From Hyphomicrobiales bacterium (GTDB lineage Bacteria; Pseudomonadota; Alphaproteobacteria; Rhizobiales; JALURZ01), in assembly GCA_027058735.1 (NCBI GenBank), contig JALURZ010000219.1:1-8644 (forward strand): a DNA stretch of 8,644 nt, in the 5' to 3' direction. Below, piece after piece: positions 1 through 6,964 of this stretch (within the stretch, counting starts at the first letter, position 1; every line of letters starts with the position of its first letter). The notes under the pieces were generated by a model. That model had not been told where the DNA came from and searched no databases. It was given only the letters and a program-made list of their open reading frames with translations. The translations under genes and the position numbers were made by a program.

Positions 1-1479
1 GATTTCGGCAAGGAAGCGAAGGTTTCCGAAGTGGGCCAGGTGCTGTCGGTGGGCGACGGCATCGCGCGGGTCTACGGCCTCGACAATGTCCAGGCCGGCG
101 AACTGGTGGAGTTCCCCGGCGGCGTTCGCGGCATGGCACTCAATCTGGAGACCGACAATGTGGGCATCGTGATTTTCGGCGATGACCGCGATATCAAGGA
201 AGGCGATACCGTCAAGCGCACCGGCGCGATCGTCGAAGTGCCGACCGGCAAGCAGTTGCTCGGCCGCGTGGTCAACGCCCTTGGCGATCCCATTGACGGC
301 AAGGGGCCGATCAAGACCAAGACGCGCGCGCGCGTCGATGTCAAGGCGCCGGGCATCATTCCGCGCAAGTCGGTGCACGAGCCGATGCAGACCGGCATCA
401 AGGCGATCGACAGTCTCATTCCGATCGGGCGCGGCCAGCGCGAGTTGATCATCGGCGACCGCCAGACCGGCAAGACCGCTGTCGCCCTCGACACCATCCT
501 CAATCAAAGGGGCATCAACGACACGGACGACGAGAGCAAGAAGCTCTATTGCGTCTATGTCGCGATCGGCCAGAAGCGCTCGACCGTCGCGCAATTCGTA
601 AAATCGCTGGAAGACAACGGCGCGATGGACTATTCCATCGTTGTGGCGGCCACCGCCTCAGAGCCCGCGCCGATGCAGTTTCTGGCGCCCTTTTCCGGCT
701 GTGCCATGGGGGAATATTTTCGCGACAACGGCATGCACGCGCTGATCGTGTATGATGATCTGTCCAAACAGGCCGTCGCCTACCGGCAGATGTCGCTGCT
801 GCTGCGCCGCCCGCCGGGCCGCGAAGCCTATCCCGGCGATGTGTTCTATCTGCATTCGCGGCTGCTGGAACGCGCGGCCAAGCTGAACGACGACAATGGC
901 GGGGGCTCGCTCACCGCGCTGCCCATTATCGAAACCCAGGCCAATGACGTTTCGGCCTACATTCCCACCAATGTGATTTCCATCACCGACGGCCAGATTT
1001 TTCTGGAATCCGATCTGTTCTATCAGGGCATTCGCCCGGCGGTGAATGTCGGTCTGTCGGTAAGCCGCGTGGGATCCGCCGCCCAGGTCAAGGCGATGAA
1101 GCAGGTGGCCGGCCCGATCAAGGGCGAGCTGGCGCAATATCGCGAGATGGCGGCCTTCGCGCAGTTCGGCTCCGATCTCGACGCCGCCACCCAGCAATTG
1201 CTCAATCGCGGCGCGCGGCTGACCGAACTCTTGAAGCAGGATCAGTTCTCGCCGCTGCAGATCGAAGAGCAGGTGGTTGTGATCTATGCGGGCGTCAACG
1301 GCTACCTGGACAAGCTGGAGGTCGATGTCATCAAGCGCTTCGAGGAAGAACTGCTGCGCTTCATGCGTGACAAGCATGGCGATGTGCTGAAAGCCATCCG
1401 CGCGGAGGGCGAGCTTTCCGATGCCACCGCTGAAAAACTGAAATCCGCCGTCGATAGTTTTGCCGGCAGTTTCGCCTAG
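1..1479 (+). CDS. atpA: F1 ATP synthase subunit alpha, 5'-truncated by window edge
   Basis: Alpha subunit of the F1 sector, which alternates with beta in the catalytic hexamer on the cytoplasmic face of the membrane and holds the non-catalytic nucleotide sites. The frame is open from base 1 (DFGKEAKVSEVGQ), so the GTG at 31 is an internal Val codon and not the start; by comparison with the family about 18-20 N-terminal residues lie upstream. Visible here: the N-terminal beta-barrel, Walker A GDRQTGKT at 454-477, the VYDDLSKQAVAYRQ segment, the LLRRPPGREAYPGDVFYLHSR block, and SVSRVG with the arginine-finger codon at 1066-1068. The C-terminal helical domain is intact and ends at TAG 1477-1479. 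There are 492 codons in the window and no frameshift. atpG starts 11 nt downstream. Upstream, atpH is expected but not visible. Confidence 0.98.
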   Translation, partial: DFGKEAKVSEVGQVLSVGDGIARVYGLDNVQAGELVEFPGGVRGMALNLETDNVGIVIFGDDRDIKEGDTVKRTGAIVEVPTGKQLLGRVVNALGDPIDGKGPIKTKTRARVDVKAPGIIPRKSVHEPMQTGIKAIDSLIPIGRGQRELIIGDRQTGKTAVALDTILNQRGINDTDDESKKLYCVYVAIGQKRSTVAQFVKSLEDNGAMDYSIVVAATASEPAPMQFLAPFSGCAMGEYFRDNGMHALIVYDDLSKQAVAYRQMSLLLRRPPGREAYPGDVFYLHSRLLERAAKLNDDNGGGSLTALPIIETQANDVSAYIPTNVISITDGQIFLESDLFYQGIRPAVNVGLSVSRVGSAAQVKAMKQVAGPIKGELAQYREMAAFAQFGSDLDAATQQLLNRGARLTELLKQDQFSPLQIEEQVVVIYAGVNGYLDKLEVDVIKRFEEELLRFMRDKHGDVLKAIRAEGELSDATAEKLKSAVDSFAGSFA

Positions 1480-1490
1480 GGTCTGCGCGC

Positions 1491-2390
1491 ATGGCCAGCC
1501 TCAAGGATCTCAAGAACCGGATCGCCAGCGTCAAGGCGACGCAGAAGATCACGCGCGCCATGCAGATGGTGGCCGCGGCCAAATTACGCCGCGCCCAGGA
1601 GGCGGCCGAGGCGGGGCGGCCCTATGCGGACCGCTTCGATCGGGTGCTGGGCAATCTGGCCAGGGCGCTCGAGGGCAACGATATCGGCGCGCGCATGCTG
1701 GTTGGCACCGGCAAGGAGGACACCCATCTCCTGGTCGTGGCGACCGCCGAACGCGGCCTGTGCGGCGGGTTCAATTCTTCCATCGTGCGGCTGGCGCGCG
1801 AGATGGCCGGCAAACTGATCGCCGAGGGCAAGACCGTCAAGATCCTGTGCGTCGGCGCGAAGGGCCATGACGCCCTGAAGCGTCAATATGGCCGCCATAT
1901 CGAGGACCGGATCAGTCTGCGCCACGTCAGGCGGGTCAGTTTTGCCGATGTTGACGAGATTGCGAAAATCGTCCTCTCGCGGTTCGACGCCGGCGAATAT
2001 GATGTGTGCACGATGTTTTACGCGCGCTTCGAAACGGTGATGAGCCAGGTGCCCACGGCGCTGCAACTGATCCCCATGTCGCTGCCGCAGGCCGACGGGG
2101 ACGAGGATGCGCGCACCGCGCAGGCCGGCCCGCCGGCGGCCTATGAATATGAGCCGGAGGAAAAGGAAATCCTGGAGGATCTGCTGCCGCGCAACGTCAA
2201 GGTCCAGATATTCCGGGGGTTGCTGGAGAACGCCGCCAGCGAGCAGGGCGCGCGCATGAGCGCCATGGACAGCGCGACCCGCAATGCAGGCGAAATGATC
2301 GACAAGCTGACGCTCAGCTACAACCGCCAGCGTCAGGCGCAGATAACCAAGGAACTGATCGAGATCATTTCCGGCGCGGAAGCAGTTTAG
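1491..2390 (+). CDS. atpG: F1 ATP synthase subunit gamma
   Basis: Central rotor shaft that couples rotation of the F0 c-ring to conformational change in the alpha/beta hexamer. The 299-residue protein has both family hallmarks. The N-terminal coiled-coil helix starts at the second residue (ASLKDLKNRIASVKATQKIT, then the AMQMVAAAKLRRAQ block), and the C-terminal helix carries EQGARMSAMDSATRNAGEMI at about 251-270. Between them is the Rossmann-like domain with ERGLCGGFN at 87-95. An acidic, Pro/Ala-rich insertion at roughly 201-228 (DGDEDARTAQAGPPAAYEYE) resembles that of alphaproteobacterial gammas, which are a little longer than the E. coli protein. The ATG lies 11 nt after the atpA stop, with only a weak Shine-Dalgarno-like AGGGT at the atpA stop (1478-1482), so translation probably depends partly on coupling to atpA. 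Confidence 0.98.
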   Translation: MASLKDLKNRIASVKATQKITRAMQMVAAAKLRRAQEAAEAGRPYADRFDRVLGNLARALEGNDIGARMLVGTGKEDTHLLVVATAERGLCGGFNSSIVRLAREMAGKLIAEGKTVKILCVGAKGHDALKRQYGRHIEDRISLRHVRRVSFADVDEIAKIVLSRFDAGEYDVCTMFYARFETVMSQVPTALQLIPMSLPQADGDEDARTAQAGPPAAYEYEPEEKEILEDLLPRNVKVQIFRGLLENAASEQGARMSAMDSATRNAGEMIDKLTLSYNRQRQAQITKELIEIISGAEAV

Positions 2391-2406
2391 ACAACGACTT
2401 GAATGT

Positions 2407-2420
2407 CAGGAACCAGGAAC
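2407..2420 (+). promoter_or_regulatory. Duplicated ribosome binding site of atpD
   Basis: The heptamer CAGGAAC occurs twice head to tail (2407-2413 and 2414-2420), placing two AGGAA Shine-Dalgarno cores at 2408-2412 and 2415-2419. The second is only 2 nt from the ATG at 2422, and the first is 9 nt from it. The first has the more usual spacing and is probably the working site. This leader is clearly stronger than that of atpG, which fits the need for three beta subunits per one gamma. Confidence 0.6.
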
Positions 2421-2421
2421 G

Positions 2422-3849
2422 ATGGCCAAGAAAAACGCGACAGGAAAAGTGACCCAGGTGATGGGTGCGGTGGTGGACGTGCAGTTCGAGGGCGAATTGC
2501 CGGAAATCCTGAATGCACTGGAAACCGACAACCAGGGCAATCGTCTGGTGCTCGAAGTGGCCCAGCATCTGGGTGAAAACGCGGTGCGCACCATCGCCAT
2601 GGACTCAACCGAAGGCCTGGTGCGCGGCAATGCGGTGGCCGATACCGGAGCGCCGATCGCGATGCCCGTGGGCGAGGAAACCCTTGGCCGGATCATCAAT
2701 GTGATCGGCGAGCCGGTCGATGAGGCGGGGCCGGTGAAGACCAAGACCACGCGCGCCATTCACCAGCCGGCGCCGGAATTCACCGAACAGTCGACCGACA
2801 CGGAAATCCTGATCACCGGCATCAAGGTCGTGGATCTGCTGGCTCCTTACGTCAAGGGCGGCAAGATCGGCCTGTTCGGCGGCGCCGGTGTCGGCAAGAC
2901 CGTGCTCATCATGGAGCTGATCAACAATATCGCCAAGGCCCATGGCGGCTATTCGGTATTTGCCGGCGTCGGGGAACGCACCCGCGAGGGCAATGACCTG
3001 TATCATGAAATGATTGAATCGGGGGTCAACAAGGAAGGCGGCGGCAAAGGCTCCAAATGCGCGCTGATCTACGGCCAGATGAACGAGCCGCCAGGGGCGC
3101 GCGCGCGCGTCGGTCTGTCGGGGCTGACGGTGGCGGAACATTTCCGCGACCAGGGCCAGGATGTGCTGTTCTTCGTTGACAATATTTTCCGCTTCACCCA
3201 GGCCGGCTCCGAAGTATCCGCGCTGCTGGGCCGGATTCCGTCCGCCGTGGGCTATCAGCCGACGCTTGCCACCGACATGGGCGCGTTGCAGGAGCGCATC
3301 ACCACCACCAACAAGGGGTCGGTGACCTCCGTGCAGGCGATCTACGTGCCCGCCGACGATCTGACGGATCCGGCGCCTGCGACCTCGTTCGCCCATCTTG
3401 ACGCGACCACGGTGCTCGATCGTGCGATCGCGGAAAAAGGCATCTACCCGGCCGTCGATCCGCTGGATTCAACCAGCCGGATCATCGATCCGCGCGTCGT
3501 CGGCGAGGAGCATTACGCGGTGGCGCGCGAGGTGCAGGAAATTCTGCAGCGCTATAAATCCCTGCAGGACATCATCGCCATTCTCGGCATGGACGAACTG
3601 TCGGAAGACGATAAGCTGGCGGTGGCCCGGGCGCGCAAGATCGAACGGTTCTTGTCGCAGCCCTTCCATGTCGCCGAGGTGTTCACCGGCTCACCGGGCG
3701 TGTTTGTCGATCTCGCCGACACCATCAAGGGCTTCAAGGGGCTGTGCGCGGGCGAGTACGACCACCTGCCCGAGCGTGCGTTCTACATGGTGGGCACCAT
3801 GGAGGAAGCGGTGAAAAAGGCCGGGGATCTGGCCGCCGAAGCGGCCTGA
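2422..3849 (+). CDS. atpD: F1 ATP synthase subunit beta (catalytic)
   Basis: Catalytic subunit of F1; it makes or hydrolyses ATP at the beta/alpha interface. The protein has 475 residues, a normal length. The N-terminal beta-barrel opens with GKVTQVMGAVVDVQFEG. Walker A GGAGVGKT is at residues 153-160, and the catalytic glutamate is Glu185 in GVGERTREGND, the expected spacing from the P-loop (E. coli Glu181 with P-loop from 149). Next come GQMNEPPGARARVGL, the Walker B region VLFFVDNIFRFTQAGSEVSALLGR, and the lever loop that contacts gamma, here DELSEDD at 391-397 where the textbook motif is DELSEED. The C-terminal helical domain ends at TGA. The start ATG is supported by strong upstream Shine-Dalgarno sequence. 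It lies 31 nt after atpG and 37 nt before atpC, so it is part of the F1 operon. Confidence 0.99.
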   Translation: MAKKNATGKVTQVMGAVVDVQFEGELPEILNALETDNQGNRLVLEVAQHLGENAVRTIAMDSTEGLVRGNAVADTGAPIAMPVGEETLGRIINVIGEPVDEAGPVKTKTTRAIHQPAPEFTEQSTDTEILITGIKVVDLLAPYVKGGKIGLFGGAGVGKTVLIMELINNIAKAHGGYSVFAGVGERTREGNDLYHEMIESGVNKEGGGKGSKCALIYGQMNEPPGARARVGLSGLTVAEHFRDQGQDVLFFVDNIFRFTQAGSEVSALLGRIPSAVGYQPTLATDMGALQERITTTNKGSVTSVQAIYVPADDLTDPAPATSFAHLDATTVLDRAIAEKGIYPAVDPLDSTSRIIDPRVVGEEHYAVAREVQEILQRYKSLQDIIAILGMDELSEDDKLAVARARKIERFLSQPFHVAEVFTGSPGVFVDLADTIKGFKGLCAGEYDHLPERAFYMVGTMEEAVKKAGDLAAEAA

Positions 3850-3875
3850 TTTCCCCGCTCCCCGCCTTGCACAAC

Positions 3876-3879
3876 AGGA
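3876..3879 (+). promoter_or_regulatory. Ribosome binding site that sets the atpC start
   Basis: AGGA lies 7 nt before the ATG at 3887. Two other initiation triplets are close: an ATG at 3882 that reads straight into TGA, and an in-frame GTG at 3884 that would add one residue. Spacing favours ATG 3887. Confidence 0.6.
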
Positions 3880-3886
3880 TCATGTG

Positions 3887-4285
3887 ATGGCAGAGTTGCT
3901 GAATTTCGAACTGGTCGCGCCGGATCGGCTGATCTTTTCCGGCGAGGTTGAGCAGGTCACCGTGCCCGGTCTGGAGGGCGACTTCACGGTGCTCGCGGGT
4001 CATGCGCCGGTGCTCTCCACGATCAGGCCCGGTGTCGTCGATATCGTTGTCGGCGAAAGCGATACGCAGCGCTATTTCGTGCGCGGCGGGTTTGCCGAGG
4101 CGACGCCGCAGGGCCTGAGCGTGCTGGCCGAGCAGGCGATCGCCCTGGCCGATCTCAGCAGGGAGCAGCTTGCCGGAGAGATCAAGAATGCCGAGGACGA
4201 TGTCGCCGACGCCGGCGATGATGCGACCCGCACGCGCGCGCAGGAAACGCTGAATCATCTGCGCCAGCTTGCCGAGGCGCTCTGA
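3887..4285 (+). CDS. atpC: F1 ATP synthase subunit epsilon
   Basis: Epsilon subunit, which sits on the gamma foot and the c-ring, links rotor to shaft, and in many bacteria inhibits ATP hydrolysis through its C-terminal helices. From ATG 3887 the protein has 132 residues. The N-terminal beta-sandwich (about 1-85) carries the family core GDFTVLAGHAPVLSTIRPG at 31-49 and YFVRGGFAE at 63-71. The C-terminal part (about 88-132) is predicted to be two helices, rich in charged and Ala residues. The GTG one codon earlier is possible but has poorer Shine-Dalgarno spacing. It is the last F1 gene of the operon, ending at TGA 4283-4285. Function is secure from family and position; whether its C-terminal helices inhibit in this species cannot be judged from sequence. 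Confidence 0.96.
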   Translation: MAELLNFELVAPDRLIFSGEVEQVTVPGLEGDFTVLAGHAPVLSTIRPGVVDIVVGESDTQRYFVRGGFAEATPQGLSVLAEQAIALADLSREQLAGEIKNAEDDVADAGDDATRTRAQETLNHLRQLAEAL

Positions 4286-4321
4286 GCCCGGCGCGACCAG
4301 AGGCCACGGGCGGGCCGGGTT
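4285..4321 (+). repeat. Hairpin immediately after atpC (not a classical terminator)
   Basis: AGCCCGGC (4285-4292) can pair with GCCGGGTT (4314-4321): eight pairs including one G-U, with a 21-nt loop. No run of T follows, so it does not look like an intrinsic terminator. It could protect the 3' end of the F1 message or contribute to partial termination before the next gene. Confidence 0.35.
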
Positions 4322-4396
4322 GCCGGACAATCCTGCACGCGATAGTCTCATATCCCGTGCGCCGGCCGGCGTTGCGGCGAAGAGCCGTGACCGCGC
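4286..4396 (+). promoter_or_regulatory. Spacer between atpC and ferritin-like gene, possible promoter
   Basis: This 111-nt leader separates the F1 genes from the ferritin-like gene and is about three times longer than the gaps inside the F1 cluster, so a separate promoter is plausible. The best sigma70-like pair I find is weak: TTGCCG at 4320-4325 and TAGTCT at 4343-4348 with a 17-nt spacer. I see no Fur box, Irr box or other iron-responsive operator. The spacer also contains the hairpin at 4285-4321, a 12-bp palindrome at 4360-4371, and the left half of a second palindrome centred on the start codon. Confidence 0.3.
4360..4371. repeat. Perfect 12-bp palindrome upstream of ferritin-like gene
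   Basis: CGCCGGCCGGCG reads the same on both strands. It lies 25 nt before the ATG at 4397. It could be an operator half-site pair or the stem of an RNA hairpin, but in GC-rich DNA such palindromes also arise by chance. Confidence 0.4.
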
Positions 4397-4403
4397 ATGC
4401 GCG
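4392..4403. repeat. Perfect 12-bp palindrome spanning the start codon
   Basis: CGCGCATGCGCG is centred on the proposed initiation ATG (4397-4399). As RNA it could form a CGCG/CGCG stem with the start codon inside a CAUG loop, which might reduce initiation. Significance is uncertain. Confidence 0.4.
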
Positions 4404-5245
4404 ACAGTGAAACAAGGATCCCTGCCTTGCGCTGGACAATGGACGATATCGAGTGGGACCGGTTCGACCCCGCATGCGTTGATGGCGAACTGGTGAAGGC
4501 GGTCAAGGCCGCGGCCCTGGTCGAGTTCAACGCACCGGATTATGTGTCTTATCTGTGCGGCGTCTTCAAGGAGGACGAGACGCTCAAGGCCGCGATCGTG
4601 CAGTGGGGCAAGGAGGAGGCGCAGCACGGCCGGGCCCTGGCGCGATGGGCGCGGCTGGCCGATCCACGGTTTGATTTCGATAAGGCGTTCAAGGAATTTC
4701 GCGCCATTCAGAACATCGATACCGATGCCGCGATATCGCGGCGCGGCAGCCGCGCCGGGGAGCTGATTTCGCGCTGCGTGGTCGAAAGCGGGACCTCGAC
4801 CTTCTACACCGCGATCAAGGATGCCACCGACGAGCCGGTGCTGCGCCAGATCGCCGCCAATATCGCGGCCGATGAATTCGCCCATTACAAGCTGTTCTAC
4901 GACAGTTTCAAGGCCTATGAGGCGGAACTGCCGCGGGTCTGGCAGAAGCTGGCCATCGCCCTTGGCCGGGTCGGCGAGGCCGATGACGAAGAGCTGTCCG
5001 GGGCCTATTACTGCGCCAATCACGGGGCCGGCAGCGGATTGGAATTCGACTGCAAGACTTTCGCCAATGCCTATGAAAAGCGCGCCTTGAAGGTCTATCG
5101 GAAGCCGCATATCGCGCGGCTGATCGCGATGATCGCCAAGGCCAGCGGACTGAAGCCCCGGGGCTGGATCGCCAAATTCGGCAGCGTGGTGGCGTGGCGC
5201 TATGTTTCGTTCAAGCAGCGCCGCCTTGCCGCAAGCGCCATATAG
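4397..5245 (+). CDS. Ferritin-like diiron protein of unknown substrate
   Basis: Predicted soluble 282-residue protein with the ligand pattern of a ferritin-like four-helix-bundle diiron site: Glu43 (LVEFNAPDY), E74xxH77 (KEEAQHGRA), Glu130 (VVESGTSTFY) and E160xxH163 (ADEFAHYKLFY). The spacing and the EEAQHG and ADEFAH forms are closest, among families I know, to the acyl-ACP desaturase/rubrerythrin-type ferritin-like proteins, but it is not a clear match to a characterised desaturase. It has no signal peptide and no rubredoxin-type CxxC pairs. A basic tail follows from about 229 and includes a mildly hydrophobic stretch near 257-270. ATG 4397 is chosen because it gives the longest protein; ATG 4439 (MDDIEWDRF) is an alternative, and neither has a strong Shine-Dalgarno site. 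It follows atpC by 111 nt and converges on rppH with 11 nt between stops. An oxidase, peroxide-scavenging or iron-handling role is inference only. Confidence 0.8.
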   Translation: MRDSETRIPALRWTMDDIEWDRFDPACVDGELVKAVKAAALVEFNAPDYVSYLCGVFKEDETLKAAIVQWGKEEAQHGRALARWARLADPRFDFDKAFKEFRAIQNIDTDAAISRRGSRAGELISRCVVESGTSTFYTAIKDATDEPVLRQIAANIAADEFAHYKLFYDSFKAYEAELPRVWQKLAIALGRVGEADDEELSGAYYCANHGAGSGLEFDCKTFANAYEKRALKVYRKPHIARLIAMIAKASGLKPRGWIAKFGSVVAWRYVSFKQRRLAASAI

Positions 5246-5256
5246 GCATTTCGTTG

Positions 5257-5766
5257 TCAGCCCACGAGATGGCGGAACTCGGACAGAACCTGTTCGTATA
5301 CCGGGCGCTTGAACGGCACCACAAGGCCGGGCAGCTCTTTCGCGTCGATCCATTTCCAGGCGTCGAATTCCGCCGGTTCTCCACGGGCCGCGCGGATGTC
5401 GATGGCATCGTCGCTGCCGGTGAATTTCATCGCGAACCACTTTTGTTTCTGGCCGCGATATTTGCCCTTGAGCGCGACGCCAAGGGCGTTTTTGGGCAGT
5501 TCATAGGTCAGCCAGCCCCTGGTCCTGGCGATAATGTCGGCCTGATCGGTGCCGATTTCCTCGCGCAATTCGCGCATCGCGGCCTGGTTCGGCTTTTCGC
5601 CCCTGTCGATGCCCCCTTGGGGCATCTGCCACATGTTCTGCGACAGATCGTCTTTCCATTTGGGCAGGCGGCGGCCGACCCACACGAGACCGTCCTTGTT
5701 GATGAGCATGATGCCGACACAGGGGCGCAAGGGCAGGCGCGCCCTGCCGGGTCTTTGCCGGTGCAT
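5257..5766 (-). CDS. rppH: RNA 5'-pyrophosphohydrolase, Nudix family
   Basis: Removes pyrophosphate from 5'-triphosphorylated (or phosphate from diphosphorylated) RNA, leaving a monophosphate end that stimulates RNase E-type decay. The 169-residue protein has the RppH opening RPCVGIMLINKDG at about 14-26, VGRRLPKWKDD at 30-40 and WQMPQGGID at 46-54. The full Nudix box spans residues 51-73: Gly51, Glu57, Arg65-Glu66, Glu69-Glu70 and Gly72. The final hydrophobic position of the box is Thr73. KQKWFAMKFTG and FDAWKWID match the conserved C-terminal half. The ATG is 6 nt after the stop of the preceding minus-strand gene; an AAGG overlapping the end of that gene lies 10 nt upstream of the ATG, so coupled translation is likely. 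Its 3' end faces the ferritin-like gene, and I find no clear terminator in the 11-nt gap. Confidence 0.96.
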   Translation of the reverse strand: MHRQRPGRARLPLRPCVGIMLINKDGLVWVGRRLPKWKDDLSQNMWQMPQGGIDRGEKPNQAAMRELREEIGTDQADIIARTRGWLTYELPKNALGVALKGKYRGQKQKWFAMKFTGSDDAIDIRAARGEPAEFDAWKWIDAKELPGLVVPFKRPVYEQVLSEFRHLVG

Positions 5767-5772
5767 GGGGTT

Positions 5773-6945
5773 TCAGCCTTTTTTGCGCGCCACGAGGGCG
5801 CTGACCGGCACGAGCGTGATGCCCTTGTCATCAAGCGTGCGCGCCCACTCGCTCAACAGCTCGATCGTGACCGGCAGGCCGGAGCCGACGCCGATCGCCA
5901 TGCCCTTTGCCAGCGCCGTCTTTTCCAGTTTCGCCAGCGCATCCTCGATCGCCGTCTCGCTCTGAACGGCATCGATGACAAGATTGGCGGTCGCCGCCCT
6001 CATGCCGATGGCCGCGGCCGCGGAAGCCGCGCGGCTGCGCGGGGAGGTGCCGTCGTCCACAAACAGCAGCCCGCGCCTGTGAAGCGCGGCAAGGATTGCG
6101 CGCAGCGGGCCGGAGGAAGCGGTGAATTTCGCCCCCATGTAGTTGACCACGCCGGTATAGCCGGTGAACCGGCTCATCAGCCATTCCAGCCGTTCGATAT
6201 TGCGGGCTGTCTCAAGCGTTGTCAGAAGCGTATAGGGGCCCGGATCATTGTCGGGATAATCATAGGGTTCCATGGGCACCTGCAGCATGATCTCGTGGCC
6301 CTGAGCGCGCGCGCGCGCCGCCCAGCGCCCCAGATTCCGGGCATAAGGGGCAAAGGCCAGCGTGATTTCGTCAGGCAATTTGTTGATCGCATCGCTGGTG
6401 CCGGCCGGCGACAGGCCCATGCCGCCGATGAGAATTGCTATGCGTGCCCCGTTCGCGCCGGATGCGCCCCCGGCGGCCGGGCGGGCATAGACCGAGCTTG
6501 GCGTGCGGCCATCGCTTGCAATCTTCGGCAACAGGCCCTGTTTGCCACGTTCGAAAAACCCCTTGATGGGCGCTCGCGGCAGGGCCGAGGGTCCCGCGTA
6601 CACGGCGTCGTCCGCATCGGCGTCATCTGGCTGCGCCGGTTCATCGGCGCGGCGCGCGGCGACCTTGGTGCCGCGGCCTTCCGGGCTCAGCCCTTCGCGT
6701 ATGCCGATGGTCTGCCCGCCTGCGCCGTCTGTCGGGGGCGCGGGCGTTTTTTCCGGTTCCAGCCTGACGACCACATTGGGTTCGCCGCCCAGCGGATCGT
6801 GTCCCACGGTCAGCCACAACCCCAATACCAGCCCGGCCGCAACAGTGACCCCGGTGGCCAGCCGCAGGGGCGATATCTGTTCGCGAGAAATCCGGAAACG
6901 CAATTTTCGGCGATGCAAGGAAGTGCCCAGATCATTCACCGTCAT
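5773..6945 (-). CDS. Divergent polysaccharide deacetylase, YibQ/DUF610 type, membrane-anchored
   Basis: A 390-residue protein with a basic N-terminus, one hydrophobic segment at about 28-47 (signal anchor, C-terminal domain outside the cytoplasm), a Pro/Ala/Asp-rich linker at about 60-165, and a divergent polysaccharide deacetylase domain (Pfam PF04748 family) at about 168-388. Family segments in order are RIAILIGGMGLS (168-179), DEITLAFAPYA (192-202), GHEIMLQVPMEPYDYPDNDP (216-235), GVVNYMGAKF (265-274), GLLFVDDGTSPRS (292-304) and NLVIDA (321-326). Where gammaproteobacterial YibQ has Asp-Asp after the first strand, this protein has Gly-Gly, so canonical metal-dependent deacetylation is uncertain. 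The biochemical activity of the family is not established. It lies between ctpA and rppH, matching the envC-yibQ association known in other proteobacteria. The ATG at 6945 lacks a strong Shine-Dalgarno site. Confidence 0.88.
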   Translation of the reverse strand: MTVNDLGTSLHRRKLRFRISREQISPLRLATGVTVAAGLVLGLWLTVGHDPLGGEPNVVVRLEPEKTPAPPTDGAGGQTIGIREGLSPEGRGTKVAARRADEPAQPDDADADDAVYAGPSALPRAPIKGFFERGKQGLLPKIASDGRTPSSVYARPAAGGASGANGARIAILIGGMGLSPAGTSDAINKLPDEITLAFAPYARNLGRWAARARAQGHEIMLQVPMEPYDYPDNDPGPYTLLTTLETARNIERLEWLMSRFTGYTGVVNYMGAKFTASSGPLRAILAALHRRGLLFVDDGTSPRSRAASAAAAIGMRAATANLVIDAVQSETAIEDALAKLEKTALAKGMAIGVGSGLPVTIELLSEWARTLDDKGITLVPVSALVARKKG

Positions 6946-6964
6946 GATCTACCGCCATTTTTCC

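Noticed and set aside
321..336. Perfect 16-bp palindrome GACGCGCGCGCGCGTC as an operator
   Set aside because: It lies inside atpA and follows from codons for Thr-Arg-Ala-Arg-Val; there is no reason to treat it as a binding site.
658..1377. Minus-strand open frame of 239 codons inside atpA
   Set aside because: Shadow of a highly conserved gene in GC-rich DNA; composition is typical of antisense translation and it has no motif or ribosome binding site.
2605..3396. Minus-strand open frame of 263 codons inside atpD
   Set aside because: Codon-register shadow of atpD; no protein family resemblance.
4285..4321. Intrinsic terminator after atpC
   Set aside because: A hairpin can form but there is no T-run after it and the loop is 21 nt, so I list it only as a hairpin.
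5246..5256. Bidirectional terminator between the convergent ferritin-like gene and rppH
   Set aside because: The gap is 11 nt and neither it nor the adjoining gene ends contain a convincing stem with a T-run on either strand.
3734..5440. Minus-strand open frame (568 codons) antisense to atpC and the ferritin-like gene
   Set aside because: Same register effect: it mirrors atpC (3887-4285) and the ferritin-like gene (4397-5245), both of which have clear family motifs on the plus strand.
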